Numbered from the stretch's first letter, positions 28,832 through 38,901 are shown. The stretch: DNA of 64,000 bases from Aquimarina sp. Aq107 (GCF_943733665.1 NZ_OX030782.1:3148501-3212500); one strand, 5' to 3'. Numbers and translations: made by a program. The notes: a model not told the origin generated them from the letters alone.

Positions 28832-28863
28832 ATCATACTGATATATTTTTTTATCAGTATGAT
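28832..28863 (+). terminator. Rho-independent terminator after the GG-leader peptide
   Basis: Perfect 12-bp stem ATCATACTGATA/TATCAGTATGAT with an 8-base T-rich loop, followed by GATTTTCTTT. It starts 10 bp after the stop codon, making the peptide gene a self-contained transcription unit. Confidence 0.75.
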
Positions 28864-29006
28864 GATTTTCTTTCCTAAAACATTAATAGGCTACTAAACA
28901 AATTCTTATTTGATATCTTTAAACTAAAAACGTTAACACATTTTTAACCTCTTCAAAAAGTTAGAAAAGCTCAAAAAAAACGACATTTAGTAAAAACAAC
29001 AATCAC

Positions 29007-30218
29007 ATGAGCCTTTCTAAAATTTCTTTTACTAACGCAGAAGGACAAATACTTTCTGGTCGTTTAGAATTACCTGCGGATCAACACCCTCATAACTTTG
29101 CTCTATTTGCACATTGTTTTACCTGTAATAAAAATTTAGGAGCAGTGCGAAATATTAGTAGAGCATTAACCTCTCAAGGGTTTGGTGTACTGCGTTTTGA
29201 TTTTACGGGTTTAGGAGAAAGTGAAGGAGATTTTGCAGATACCAACTTCTCTGGAAATGTAGAAGACCTTATCGCAGCAGCTGATTTTTTAGCAAAGGAG
29301 TACCAAGCTCCTTCGCTACTAATAGGACATTCTCTTGGTGGTGCTGCAGCAATTTTTGCAGCGACAAAAATTAATTCTATTAATGCTGTAGCCACAGTAG
29401 GGGCTCCATCTGACCCCACACACGTACAGCATTTACTGAAAAGTGGATTACCTGAAATTGAAGCAAATGGTAAAGCCGTGGTAAACCTTAGCGGTAGAGA
29501 TTTTACGATAAAAAAACAGTTTTTAGAAGATTTAGAAAACAAATCATTGCCTCTAGTAGCTAAAAATTTGAATAAAGCATTGCTCGTTTTACATTCTCCT
29601 CAAGATACTACCGTTGGTATCAAAAATGCTGAAGAAATATATCACGCTGCCAAACATCCAAAAAGTTTTGTAACCTTAGATGGAGCGGATCATTTACTCA
29701 TGAGAAAAGAAGATTCTTTATACGTTGGAAAAGTGATAGCAGGATGGTCCTCTAGATATGTTGATATCCCAGAAGAACCTAAACTAAAAAGCCAACACCA
29801 CGTAGTAGCTAGTCTCGGAAACGATGAGGGATACACTACCCAAATGAAGGTAGGAAATCATTATATGGTTGCTGATGAACCAGAAAGTGTAGGAGGTCGT
29901 GACTTTGGACCTTCTCCATACGAATTGGTTTCTGCTGGACTATCTGCTTGTACCGCTATGACTATAAAAATGTACGTTACCAGAAAAGGTTGGGATCTTC
30001 GAAATGTAGAAGTACATACAACTTATGATAAAAAACATGTAGAAGATTGCGAAAATTGTGAAGATCCAACAGCTAAAATAGACACTTTTGATAGAGAAAT
30101 TAAACTAGAAGGTAATCTAGACGAAAAACAAATTACTAGAATTCTACAAATTGCAGATAAATGTCCAGTTCATAAAACATTACATTCCGACACGCAAGTG
30201 ATCACTAAATTGATTTAA
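29007..30218 (+). CDS. Bifunctional alpha/beta hydrolase-OsmC fusion
   Basis: 403 residues, cytosolic. Residues 1-250 form an alpha/beta hydrolase with nucleophile S109 in GHSLGG, D200 (SPQDTTV) and H229 (GADHLL). Residues 265-403 form an OsmC domain: GPSPYELVSAGLSACTA with C315, and KCPVHKTL with C386, the peroxidatic and resolving Cys pair of OsmC/Ohr peroxidases. Such fusions probably reduce organic hydroperoxides and hydrolyse related esters. The gene is alone, with no obvious partner. Confidence 0.93.
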   Translation: MSLSKISFTNAEGQILSGRLELPADQHPHNFALFAHCFTCNKNLGAVRNISRALTSQGFGVLRFDFTGLGESEGDFADTNFSGNVEDLIAAADFLAKEYQAPSLLIGHSLGGAAAIFAATKINSINAVATVGAPSDPTHVQHLLKSGLPEIEANGKAVVNLSGRDFTIKKQFLEDLENKSLPLVAKNLNKALLVLHSPQDTTVGIKNAEEIYHAAKHPKSFVTLDGADHLLMRKEDSLYVGKVIAGWSSRYVDIPEEPKLKSQHHVVASLGNDEGYTTQMKVGNHYMVADEPESVGGRDFGPSPYELVSAGLSACTAMTIKMYVTRKGWDLRNVEVHTTYDKKHVEDCENCEDPTAKIDTFDREIKLEGNLDEKQITRILQIADKCPVHKTLHSDTQVITKLI

Positions 30219-30299
30219 ATTCTAAGTATTTTTGAAAACATTGTAAGTTTCGAAGTACTCTTGCGACGAAAAATTGTTGAATTTTTTATCTGTATACTT

Positions 30300-31160
30300 A
30301 TGAAGTTTTCACGTTTAATTGTCTTAGTGCTATTAGTCTTCTTTATTGGTTTAATGAGCAGTTGTTCTAGTAATGACGATAATGAAACAGAAATTGTTAG
30401 TGAAGAAGATTCCCCAGTGGATGATGATGATGATGATCAAAGTTCTGAATTAGAAGCTAGATTTATGTTTGATAACAATATAGTCATTGAACATAGTTAT
30501 AATACTGGAGGTTGCGAAAGCCCTCCTTGCGATACTATTGATAACAATCTTGTCGGAATTTTTGTAAATGCTGTACCAGATGATCCTTATTTCTATTTAG
30601 CCGAGGATGAGTCTGAACTGTTTTTAGAATGTCAACTAGATAAAGGTAGAAGAGCTGAGTTTAAACAAATTTCTAGAGGACCTCTTACATCCTTTGCCAA
30701 GATTGAATTAGAAGCTATTTATTATGATATTCCTGATAATGGTGTCACCATTGCTCAAGTTCATAATAGAGGAGGTAGTTCTAATAAGCCTTTTTTTAGA
30801 CTGGTATTACATAAAGACGGATTAGAAACAGTAATTCGAAAAGATCCAGAAGTAGACTCTGGGGATACTTCTTTCCAAAAAGAAGATTTTTCTTTTGTTG
30901 GAGGAATAGATTATGATTTATCAAGTCTAAAAATAATTGTTGCTAAGGGCAATGGTTTTGCACATATAACAGTAGAACAAAATGGAACCGTTATAGTGAA
31001 CGAATCATATGAACCGGGTAATACCACTGATTGGGTAAACGATAGCGGTATAGCTAATGGTTTTTATCTTAAAGCTGGTCTATATAATGATGATGGACCA
31101 CACACTAAAAATCTTGTTGTAGGTTACTCATCAGTTATATTCGAATCTGATGATCAGTAA
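30300..31160 (+). CDS. PL7-like (alginate lyase family) lipoprotein
   Basis: 286 residues from ATG 30300, which gives a lipoprotein leader (GLMSSCSS, Cys 22); a TTG upstream would only add a poor extension. After an acidic linker with six consecutive Asp comes a jelly-roll fold with the three motifs of polysaccharide lyase family 7 in weakened form: RAEF at 118-121 (usually RSELR), QVH at 153-155, and YLKAGLYND at 256-264 (usually YFKAGxYNQ). It may be a divergent alginate or uronate lyase, or a binding protein. It is not part of a polysaccharide locus, and a strong terminator follows. Confidence 0.65.
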   Translation: MKFSRLIVLVLLVFFIGLMSSCSSNDDNETEIVSEEDSPVDDDDDDQSSELEARFMFDNNIVIEHSYNTGGCESPPCDTIDNNLVGIFVNAVPDDPYFYLAEDESELFLECQLDKGRRAEFKQISRGPLTSFAKIELEAIYYDIPDNGVTIAQVHNRGGSSNKPFFRLVLHKDGLETVIRKDPEVDSGDTSFQKEDFSFVGGIDYDLSSLKIIVAKGNGFAHITVEQNGTVIVNESYEPGNTTDWVNDSGIANGFYLKAGLYNDDGPHTKNLVVGYSSVIFESDDQ

Positions 31161-31210
31161 TTGTAATTATACAAGCTAAGTAAAAAACTTATCACTTAAT
31201 TCATATAAAT

Positions 31211-31250
31211 AAAAAAGGGAAGCTATACAGGACTCACGCTTCCCTTTTTT
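31211..31250. terminator. Bidirectional terminator
   Basis: Stem AAAAAAGGGAAGC paired with GCTTCCCTTTTTT around a 14-base loop, with A/T-runs on both sides. It serves the PL7-like gene and the convergent small lipoprotein gene. Confidence 0.85.
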
Positions 31251-31283
31251 CCATTATGAAAGTATAAAAATTTTTGATCTTTA

Positions 31284-31682
31284 TTATTCCGACCAATATT
31301 TTAATGTTACTTCAATCCATCCTTCTGGAGTTTCATTTTCTGAACTCACATCGACAATGGCCGAGGATGCACCATCGAAATAACCATCACGAGCATCGAA
31401 CCTATATGTTCCAATTGGAAGACTTTCGAAAAGCCCTACTTCGTATCTAGAATCAAAATAAATATCTCCAGTTTCTAAATTAGTAGCTCCGTATCCAGGT
31501 AAAGTTCCAGCGGGAATTTCCTGACCGGTCCATTCATCTACTAATTTGATAATTACATCAAACTTTACTTCACTTTTTTCTTCAATTGCCGACGTTGTTT
31601 CTTCTATACTATTTGTTTCCTTTTCACAAGAAGAAAAGAAACATACTACAATCAAAAATGACATCACTTTGATCAATCTCAT
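31284..31682 (-). CDS. Small lipoprotein, unknown family
   Basis: 132 residues. Lipoprotein leader (CFFSSCEK, Cys 19), a Glu/Ser/Thr-rich linker, and a single beta-sandwich-like domain from about 40 with paired aromatic and Gly residues (GTYRFDARDGYFDG). It might be an Ig-like or carboxypeptidase-regulatory-like fold, but no family is recognised. It is transcribed alone between two terminators. Confidence 0.65.
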   Translation of the reverse strand: MRLIKVMSFLIVVCFFSSCEKETNSIEETTSAIEEKSEVKFDVIIKLVDEWTGQEIPAGTLPGYGATNLETGDIYFDSRYEVGLFESLPIGTYRFDARDGYFDGASSAIVDVSSENETPEGWIEVTLKYWSE

Positions 31683-31803
31683 AATAATATGGGTTTAAGA
31701 GTTAGAGTTTAAATTTCTAAATAAAAATCAAATATTCGTTTACCTAATGATTATCAAAATGTTATCTAACATTTTCTTAAATTGGTATTATTCATTACTT
31801 CAC

Positions 31804-31841
31804 AAAAAACACTAATCCATAATCTCGGATTAGTGTTTTTT
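31804..31841. terminator. Terminator of the T9SS phosphoesterase gene
   Basis: Stem AAAAAACACTAATCC with GGATTAGTGTTTTTT around an 8-base loop, ending about 10 bp beyond the minus-strand stop. T-runs exist on both strands. Confidence 0.8.
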
Positions 31842-31850
31842 GATCAATTT

Positions 31851-34127
31851 TTATTTTCTAATCAATCGTTTTGTTTTAATAATCTTACCATTACTATCTT
31901 CTATAGACAATAAGTATATTCCTGATTTCTGGGTTCCAGACAATAAAATAGTAGTTTTATCAGCACTAGATTCTACGATTTTATCATATACAATCTTACC
32001 TTGTAAATTGTAAATCATAACTTTATAATTCTCTTTCGACCTTCTAGAAATAGTAATATTCAATTGATCAGTAAAAGGGTTAGGATATATATCAAAAGTC
32101 ATATCATTCTCTAACTCCTCTAGTGGTGGAGATTGTACTTTAGAAACATCTGTATTAACTCTTACTATTCCACAAGCTCCCAAATTAGTCCAACTAGACG
32201 ATGTTCTTTCATACAGATAACCTTGATATGTTACTTTATCTCCAATAGCATAACTAACGCCACTCTGCCAAGGAGAAATCCCTAAACAAATATCTACAGG
32301 ATCTGTATCCGAATCTGTAGTATAAGCAACAACTAAACGTGCTGCTTTATCAGAACCTCCTTCATAAGAATCCGCTACTCTTTTTGCCGAAGTGCTAGTT
32401 AAACTAACACCTTTTCCTCTTATAATAAAAGAAGCACTGTTACCAGAGGTCCAGCTACTTTTATTTACAAGAAGTTGAACCATATTTTTAAGTTCAGGAG
32501 TTCGTTGTCCTGAACCGTTCTGACCACTTGACCAAGAATTAGGATTCCAAATTACTTTGTTAGAAAATACTAATCTGTTAGAAACATTATAATCGCTTGT
32601 ACTAAACGCAGAAGAATTGCTACTATCCTGTAAAGCTATTTCTAATTCTGCATCAGCACTATTACTTTCATCAGCCGTAAACTGAATATATGCGTTAGTG
32701 ATTGTTGCGTCTTTAGGTAAAGCCAGAGACTGAAATCTAAGTCCAATTATTTGATTTCCTGCATCACTATAACTATCATATACTAATTCTAAATCACTAC
32801 TATTAGTATACACATCTCCATTTTCTCTTTCTTCTACATCATCATTACCGTTGCTAATAGCTACTTCGATTGTCCCACTATCTGGATTAGGATCTACTGT
32901 TTCTTTATTAATAGTAACTACACTTCCGTTAGAAGGATTCCATATATCTAAATTCGAAGGAATTTGAAATACATTGTTGTTAGATACAGAACCTACTTGC
33001 AAAGCATTATCTACTCTTATAGTTCTAGTTTCAATCTTATTTTCATCCACAAAAATCCATTTAAACTGATTAAATCTTGCAGAATTTCTTGTCCAATTTT
33101 TATTATCATCATTAGAACGCAGAGGAGCTCCCCAACATCCTTCTCCAGCATATACTGTTCCATTCTGATCATCTCTTATAAAACCTTCATCACTTCCTGA
33201 ACCTGTAGATGGTCTTACGGGCCAAGTAGTTTTTACAGTATGTGCATCACATTCTATTACTAATTTCACACCTTTATCATAGAACAATTGAGACCAATTG
33301 CTATACTGACTATTTCCTTCTGATTTATAAGATACGTGTGGACGCATTGGTTTATGATATTGTGCCATTTTCCAAATAACGTTAGTATTTGAATTCAAAT
33401 CATTACGCAACCACGTTGTTTGATTACCTGAAATAGAAATTTCCGTATTTAACGTATATGTTCTAACGAGATTATCACCAAAAGTTAGCGCATAATAAAC
33501 ACTAGAAGATGGTGTGTCGAATAAATTATAAACGCTATTATTACTATCTTCATGATTCCCTCTTGTTGCCACAATTGGAAACATTCTTCCATCGGATGCA
33601 GTTGTTAACTGCCAATCACTAAACCAAGTTTGCCATTGACTATTAGTATCATCATCTGTCATATCGCCTCCAAACAATACAGCATGAGGCTTTAATTTAG
33701 CAACCAAACGATTTGCATTTTGTCTTGGTGTTCTATTATTTCTAGAATCACCCCCTGCGATAAAGGATAACCTACTTTTATCCGCTGGAGCTGTTTTAAA
33801 CCAGAAACGCTCACTTGTACCTTGACTATCTCTAATTACAAAATAGTACGCGGTATTAGGCTGCAATCCTGTAAGTCTGGCAAAATTATTATTCATTCCT
33901 TTATATGAAACTATTCTATCTGGTGATTTAGAATTTGGGTAATTACTATAATTAGTTCCATAATCAATAGTTCCAAAATAAACAGTAGGATTGCTACCAG
34001 ATGTTTGATTCCATCCTACAACTATTGAAGTAGAAGGGTTACCTCTTAGGGTCAGTCGATACTTATCATTAGATGCTTGTAAATGAAGCCCTAATAGTAT
34101 TAATATTAGTGTAATGAATTGTTTCAT
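31851..34127 (-). CDS. Secreted metallophosphoesterase with DNRLRE-like, CBM and T9SS domains
   Basis: 758 residues, signal peptide to about 18. Order: purple-acid-phosphatase N-terminal/fibronectin-like domain (22-113); calcineurin-like catalytic domain with D127 (GGDSR), D155 (GGD), N191-H192 (RGNHE), H258 (QYHKP) and H296 (CDAH, where GHxH is usual); a DNRLRE-like beta-sandwich (about 425-605); a chitin-binding type 3 module (WQSGVSYAIGDKVTYQG, about 622-655); and a type A sorting domain (DIYPNPFTDQL to the end, RLIRK). It is a cell-surface or secreted phosphatase/phosphodiesterase that may bind a polysaccharide matrix. It stands alone. Confidence 0.9.
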   Translation of the reverse strand: MKQFITLILILLGLHLQASNDKYRLTLRGNPSTSIVVGWNQTSGSNPTVYFGTIDYGTNYSNYPNSKSPDRIVSYKGMNNNFARLTGLQPNTAYYFVIRDSQGTSERFWFKTAPADKSRLSFIAGGDSRNNRTPRQNANRLVAKLKPHAVLFGGDMTDDDTNSQWQTWFSDWQLTTASDGRMFPIVATRGNHEDSNNSVYNLFDTPSSSVYYALTFGDNLVRTYTLNTEISISGNQTTWLRNDLNSNTNVIWKMAQYHKPMRPHVSYKSEGNSQYSNWSQLFYDKGVKLVIECDAHTVKTTWPVRPSTGSGSDEGFIRDDQNGTVYAGEGCWGAPLRSNDDNKNWTRNSARFNQFKWIFVDENKIETRTIRVDNALQVGSVSNNNVFQIPSNLDIWNPSNGSVVTINKETVDPNPDSGTIEVAISNGNDDVEERENGDVYTNSSDLELVYDSYSDAGNQIIGLRFQSLALPKDATITNAYIQFTADESNSADAELEIALQDSSNSSAFSTSDYNVSNRLVFSNKVIWNPNSWSSGQNGSGQRTPELKNMVQLLVNKSSWTSGNSASFIIRGKGVSLTSTSAKRVADSYEGGSDKAARLVVAYTTDSDTDPVDICLGISPWQSGVSYAIGDKVTYQGYLYERTSSSWTNLGACGIVRVNTDVSKVQSPPLEELENDMTFDIYPNPFTDQLNITISRRSKENYKVMIYNLQGKIVYDKIVESSADKTTILLSGTQKSGIYLLSIEDSNGKIIKTKRLIRK

Positions 34128-34276
34128 TTATTATGAAGATTAAGTTAGTTTTCTCAAATTTAAGGTATCCAATAATTAAAAAAATCTAATTCTAAATTCT
34201 TAATTAATACTTAATTTTAATAGTTTAAGATTACAAAAAGTATAACCTTGAATTTACAATCTATTAACATCCTACT

Positions 34277-35179
34277 ATGTTACTTTGTGCAATGAAAAGC
34301 AATCGAATAGAATTACTTCTTAAAATTAGTGTCTTCTTAATTTTTTTAGGCAGATCGCTGCAACATCTTTTTTGGGATGCACCGTATCGCACTTTTTTCT
34401 GGGACGAATCTATATTACAACCTGTTGTAGAAGGAGTTTTTAATACTCCTTGGCAAGAATATGCTACTAATCACAAAACAGATAGCGCTATACAAAATGG
34501 TATAAAAATTAATGGCCTCTTATATCTTATCGGAGCAATATCTTCTCTTTTAATTAAAAAAATAAACATGAAATGGTTTCGAATTCCTATTATATTTGGT
34601 GGAATTAGTTTGCTATTACTAACATTATTAATAACCAAGGAAAAGTTCTATCATTTCGCTCAATTTTTTGAACACAGTATTCAATTTGGACTACCTTTTG
34701 TTTTATTATACTATTATTCGAAAAAGAAGAATACTATCCGATTAATTTTAATCTTTAATATTCTAATTGCTCTTACATTTTTCTCTCACGGATTATATGC
34801 CTTCGGATTTTATCCAGTTCCAGGAAAGTTTGTTGATATGGTTATACAAATTTTCGGTTTTTCTGAAGAAACAGCTATTACCTTTTTATACATTGCTGGA
34901 ATTTTAGATTTTATAATTGCTATTCTAATTTTTGTTCCTAAACTAAGGTTTTACGCACTATGCTATGCTTTTTTATGGGGATTACTTACTGCTTTTGCTA
35001 GGATAACAGCTAATTTTTATTGGGATTTCCCTATTCAATCGATTCATCAAAACTTACATCAAGTACTGTATAGAATTCCACATGGATTTACTCCTCTTTT
35101 AGTAATCTTAATAATTAAAAAATACTATTATGAAATAAAGAAGACCGCCTTTTCAGACGGCCTTCTTAAAAAAACTTAA
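34277..35179 (+). CDS. Multi-pass membrane protein, unknown family
   Basis: 300 residues with about seven to eight hydrophobic helices (for example VFLIFLG, GLLYLIGAISSLL, IFGGISLLLLTLLI, FGLPFVLLYYY, LIFNILIALTFF, FLYIAGILDFIIAILIF). Conserved-looking polar residues between helices include HLFWD, FFEHS and FWDFPIQSIHQ. No known transporter or enzyme motif is recognised. ATG 34292 (MKSNRIELL) is an alternative start. The last 13 codons overlap a terminator hairpin that seems to belong to the convergent M36 peptidase gene. Confidence 0.7.
   Translation: MLLCAMKSNRIELLLKISVFLIFLGRSLQHLFWDAPYRTFFWDESILQPVVEGVFNTPWQEYATNHKTDSAIQNGIKINGLLYLIGAISSLLIKKINMKWFRIPIIFGGISLLLLTLLITKEKFYHFAQFFEHSIQFGLPFVLLYYYSKKKNTIRLILIFNILIALTFFSHGLYAFGFYPVPGKFVDMVIQIFGFSEETAITFLYIAGILDFIIAILIFVPKLRFYALCYAFLWGLLTAFARITANFYWDFPIQSIHQNLHQVLYRIPHGFTPLLVILIIKKYYYEIKKTAFSDGLLKKT
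35138..35167 (-). terminator. Terminator of the M36 gene, inside the end of the membrane-protein gene
   Basis: AAGAAGACCGCC and GACGGCCTTCTT pair in 10 of 12 positions with a 6-base loop. On the minus strand the stem is followed by a short T-rich stretch, fitting the M36 peptidase transcript whose stop codon is about 27 bp away. It encodes the C-terminal residues of the plus-strand gene. Confidence 0.55.
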
Positions 35180-35193
35180 GATTTAAATTAAAT

Positions 35194-38100
35194 CTATTTT
35201 ATTATAAATCGTTTAGTTTCTCCTTGAACTTTTAGTAAGTACATACCAGTTTCAAGATTACCAACACTTATAGTTTTACTACTACTTAAAGTACCTTGCC
35301 CAACAATTTGTCCAACCATATTCATAATAGAATATGTATTATTAGTACTCTTAGTATCCTTCATTGCAATCTGTAATACTCCACCTCTTTGTAGTGGATT
35401 TGGTGCAATTGTGAAAGTAGAAATTCCTTCTTCATCTTCGGTTCCTATAATTGGAGTTGTTGGTCCGAAATCTGCTACTAAAGCAGCCGATCCATCACAA
35501 GATCCTTCATAGATCTTAACATTAGAGAAGATTGAATTATTTCCTGATCCTGCGTCATTATCATTAATGAATACCAATCTATCCATACTTCCTGTATAGA
35601 AATTACCTACTGGAATTACGTATGTTGTTGTACCACTAGAATAATTATCAAAATTAGTTACCCCGTAATTCTGAGTACCGTGAACTTTAAAGTATCTAGT
35701 AGAAGTTAATGTATTATCATCTTCAAAACCAACACCATGAATCTCTCCTTGAGAAGTACTGCTAAAATCAAACTCTATAACCGTATTAGCAGTTACCGTA
35801 TAACTTAGAGGAATATACTTCCAAGTATTATTAGACATTGATAATCCTGCTCCGCCATTTACAATAGAGAAATCACCAGCTGCATCTTGATTAGAGAAAG
35901 GAGTAATTGAGAAGTCATTGAAATTAATTGACTCACAAGTTGGTCCTGGATCAACAGTACCATTAGTAATACTTAAATCATCTATGGTAACATCACCTTG
36001 CCAGCTAGATCCTGTAACTGTATTAAGACGTAATTGTACACTAGCATTTCCTGCATATGCAGAAAGATCAACACTTGCAGTGTTCCAATCTGTTCCTTGA
36101 GCACCAGATCTACTAAATACACTGGTCCAGTCTCCTGTATTATCTGTTCTTGCTTCAACGTCAAAAGTTCCTATTGCACTACCAACCATATGGTACTGGA
36201 AACTTAATGTTGGAGAAGTCAATCCACTAAAGTCTAAACAAGGTGAATTTAAAATTGCTCTCTTATTAGGATATCCTGTTCCATTTCCTGAAGCTTCTAC
36301 ATAAATATAAGAAGTACCATCAACCGCACCGCTTGGTCCTGTTCCATTAGATGGAGTTCCGTTAGAATCAACAGTCCAATCTAAATCATCTCCAGTAACT
36401 TGGGACCAATCTCCAATATTTCCTTCGAAACTTTCACTATATGGGAATGATGCTATATCACCTGTACACTCATCGCCTCCAGGTCCAGGTCCACCACCAT
36501 CACAAGGATTAACAAAGGATACTATCTGATCAGAATTTGTATTGGTACCTCCGTTACTATTTTCATTTGCATCCTGACCAACACCTCTATCAGCAAATGC
36601 TTTCCAGATAATACATTCATATTGTCCTCCATATAAATCTTGATCAGCCTGAAGAATACCATCTCTACCAGAAACGAATCCTGGATTATTAGCTGTATTT
36701 TTTAATCCTTCAGTTACTAAAGCTAATGCGATATTATTACCACCTGTTCCGTTATAAAAATCAGGATCAAATCCTTCTGCATCAATTAGACCCCAAGTCA
36801 TATCCCATAATACAGTAGCAAAAGCATATCCCACTCCATGAGGAACTGCTAATCCACTTATATCTGCATAATCGGTATTATTTACTGATCTATCTATAGA
36901 ATATGGAGTTGGACGAATACCACCTCCTGTTGTTGGTTGATTTAACGCATATGTTCCTATTCCTCTAGCATCTGTACCAGAATCACCAGCTTTCATAGTA
37001 AGCATTAACCCAAACCAGTCGGACCATCCTTCACCCATTTGCTCAGAACCTCCAAGACCATTAGAAGCTGGTCCACCTACTAATCTTATAGAAATACCAT
37101 GACCATATTCGTGTGCAATAATTCCATTATCTAAATCTCCATCTCTATCAGGATTTGGACTTGTCCAAAGGAACATTTGCATTCTAGGATTCCCTCCATC
37201 TCCAGGAGTTGAGAAATTTGCATTATTACTTCCACTACCGTCTTGCGCATCGGCATTTACAGAATCGCTTCCTGCACCACCATTACCATAGTTGTTTTCT
37301 TGGAAGTTTCCACTAGCTTCATCAAAACCATATTGATAAAACACATCGTGCATAATATTATTCCAGTAGAAAAGATTTGTTATTGCTGCATCATCATATG
37401 CTGTAGGTGCTTGGTTAAGATCAATAGGAAAGTTAAAATCTAAACTAGCCCCTCCATCAGGAGAAAAACCTGTACCATTGTTCCCATTTCTATCTTCCTG
37501 AGCCCATACATTATTACCTCTAGTAATTGTAAATTCTGCTCCAGCACTACCATTCGTATCATGCCATCCAAATGGAGAAGCATTAAGATCAGCTGGATCA
37601 GTTACTATAGAACGATTACCATGACTAGGACTTTCTACAGGCATTGCATATACATTATAAGAGTCAGGCGCAAACGCTGCTGACGCTTCTGACTTAGTTT
37701 TAGCTGTAGGAGCAGGAACAATTGGCGTTTCTTTTTCAAATAAAACAGACTCTCCGTGATTGTGATTTTCATGATCAGGAGTACCAAAATTACAAGTTAT
37801 TACCCAATCCTCCGTATATAAAATTTCACCAGTAGTGGCATCTACATTAGCATTCCACCAATGTTGACCGTCTTTTTGGTATAAACTAACACGCCAAGTT
37901 AATATCAATTGATTATTTTGCTTGATATAAACTTGTTTTGCCTCTATAGGTTCTAAAGTAATTCCAGAATTTTCATAAACTAATGATCCATCAGATTTAC
38001 TTTTTGATCTCACCAACTGAGGAGATTGTAAATTGTGAGCTCTAGCAACATTCATAATTGCCGTCTCTGCTGGAAGAGAGGCTTTTGCAGAAGTAACTTT

Positions 38101-38409
38101 GGACTTAAGATCCGATATAAATTGATTTATCTTCCAAGTTACTTCATTATTCTTTACAGTAAGTTTATATGTAGCATACTGTATTGGAATTCCCTGATAA
38201 CGCTGTTGTACATATACGTGCTGTATATCGGGATTTAAAGAAGGAACCACATCGGTTACTTCCCACTCTGACACATCGTCTGATGTTAGTGCTGATTTAG
38301 CTGTTGTGCTGTTCAGATGGTTTTTAACTATACCATCCATGATGTTTTGTGCAAACATTGCCTGGCCTATCAACATAGTTAATAAGACAAACGAGTACAT
38401 TTTTCTCAT
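35194..38409 (-). CDS. M36 family (fungalysin) metallopeptidase with MAM-like and T9SS domains
   Basis: About 1071 residues from ATG 38409, giving a leader ending near QAMFAQ; a GTG 20 codons upstream spoils the signal peptide. A fungalysin/thermolysin propeptide domain is followed by the catalytic domain with zinc site H433-E434-x-x-H437 (HEYGH) and third ligand E460 (GEGWSD). Then come a MAM-like beta-sandwich (SFEGNIGDW ... VTIDDLSI), another beta domain, and a type A sorting domain (FTIAPNPLQRGG ... RFIIK). It should be exported through the type IX system as a broad extracellular protease. A terminator follows within the neighbouring gene. Confidence 0.93.
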   Translation of the reverse strand: MRKMYSFVLLTMLIGQAMFAQNIMDGIVKNHLNSTTAKSALTSDDVSEWEVTDVVPSLNPDIQHVYVQQRYQGIPIQYATYKLTVKNNEVTWKINQFISDLKSKVTSAKASLPAETAIMNVARAHNLQSPQLVRSKSKSDGSLVYENSGITLEPIEAKQVYIKQNNQLILTWRVSLYQKDGQHWWNANVDATTGEILYTEDWVITCNFGTPDHENHNHGESVLFEKETPIVPAPTAKTKSEASAAFAPDSYNVYAMPVESPSHGNRSIVTDPADLNASPFGWHDTNGSAGAEFTITRGNNVWAQEDRNGNNGTGFSPDGGASLDFNFPIDLNQAPTAYDDAAITNLFYWNNIMHDVFYQYGFDEASGNFQENNYGNGGAGSDSVNADAQDGSGSNNANFSTPGDGGNPRMQMFLWTSPNPDRDGDLDNGIIAHEYGHGISIRLVGGPASNGLGGSEQMGEGWSDWFGLMLTMKAGDSGTDARGIGTYALNQPTTGGGIRPTPYSIDRSVNNTDYADISGLAVPHGVGYAFATVLWDMTWGLIDAEGFDPDFYNGTGGNNIALALVTEGLKNTANNPGFVSGRDGILQADQDLYGGQYECIIWKAFADRGVGQDANENSNGGTNTNSDQIVSFVNPCDGGGPGPGGDECTGDIASFPYSESFEGNIGDWSQVTGDDLDWTVDSNGTPSNGTGPSGAVDGTSYIYVEASGNGTGYPNKRAILNSPCLDFSGLTSPTLSFQYHMVGSAIGTFDVEARTDNTGDWTSVFSRSGAQGTDWNTASVDLSAYAGNASVQLRLNTVTGSSWQGDVTIDDLSITNGTVDPGPTCESINFNDFSITPFSNQDAAGDFSIVNGGAGLSMSNNTWKYIPLSYTVTANTVIEFDFSSTSQGEIHGVGFEDDNTLTSTRYFKVHGTQNYGVTNFDNYSSGTTTYVIPVGNFYTGSMDRLVFINDNDAGSGNNSIFSNVKIYEGSCDGSAALVADFGPTTPIIGTEDEEGISTFTIAPNPLQRGGVLQIAMKDTKSTNNTYSIMNMVGQIVGQGTLSSSKTISVGNLETGMYLLKVQGETKRFIIK

Positions 38410-38901
38410 ATGTATAAAATTTGAATTTGTGTTAACTAAAATTAACAAAATCAAAAACATCTTAGACACAAATCTAATATCACTGAATAAAGTTTAACAA
38501 TTTCACATTTTCACTGAATTTTCCCTAAAACAAAAATTCAGGTAGTTATTTAAACTACCAATTGTTAGTTAACCTACATAAATACTAGACTTTTTATTTT
38601 TTTTTAACATATCGCCACACATATACTGATAATCAGAATAATAACTATACCTTTTTTTAATTACGGGATACCTGTAGATTTTTTTTTTACTTTTTTTATT
38701 AAAACAGCACTTTATAAGTTATTTTAGATCGATTTGATTAACGAAACAAAAAAAACATTAAACAACTTATTCTAATACATAAATATTTTGACTTAAAACA
38801 TTTATATGTTTTTGGTTAAAACAAAAACATATTACTATAACTTTTCAGATAAAAAAAACTATTTGGATAACTGTATTATAGAAGAAAACATACATATATA
38901 A
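38410..38901. other. Long AT-rich divergent intergenic region
   Basis: 492 bp without a gene. It separates the M36 peptidase and the YdeI-like gene and should hold both promoters. It contains a small stem GGTAGTT/AACTACC with a 5-base loop (38541-38559), next to TTAGTTAAC, and two long T-tracts around 38590 and 38680, which suggest curved DNA. No clear -7 box could be assigned. Confidence 0.5.
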
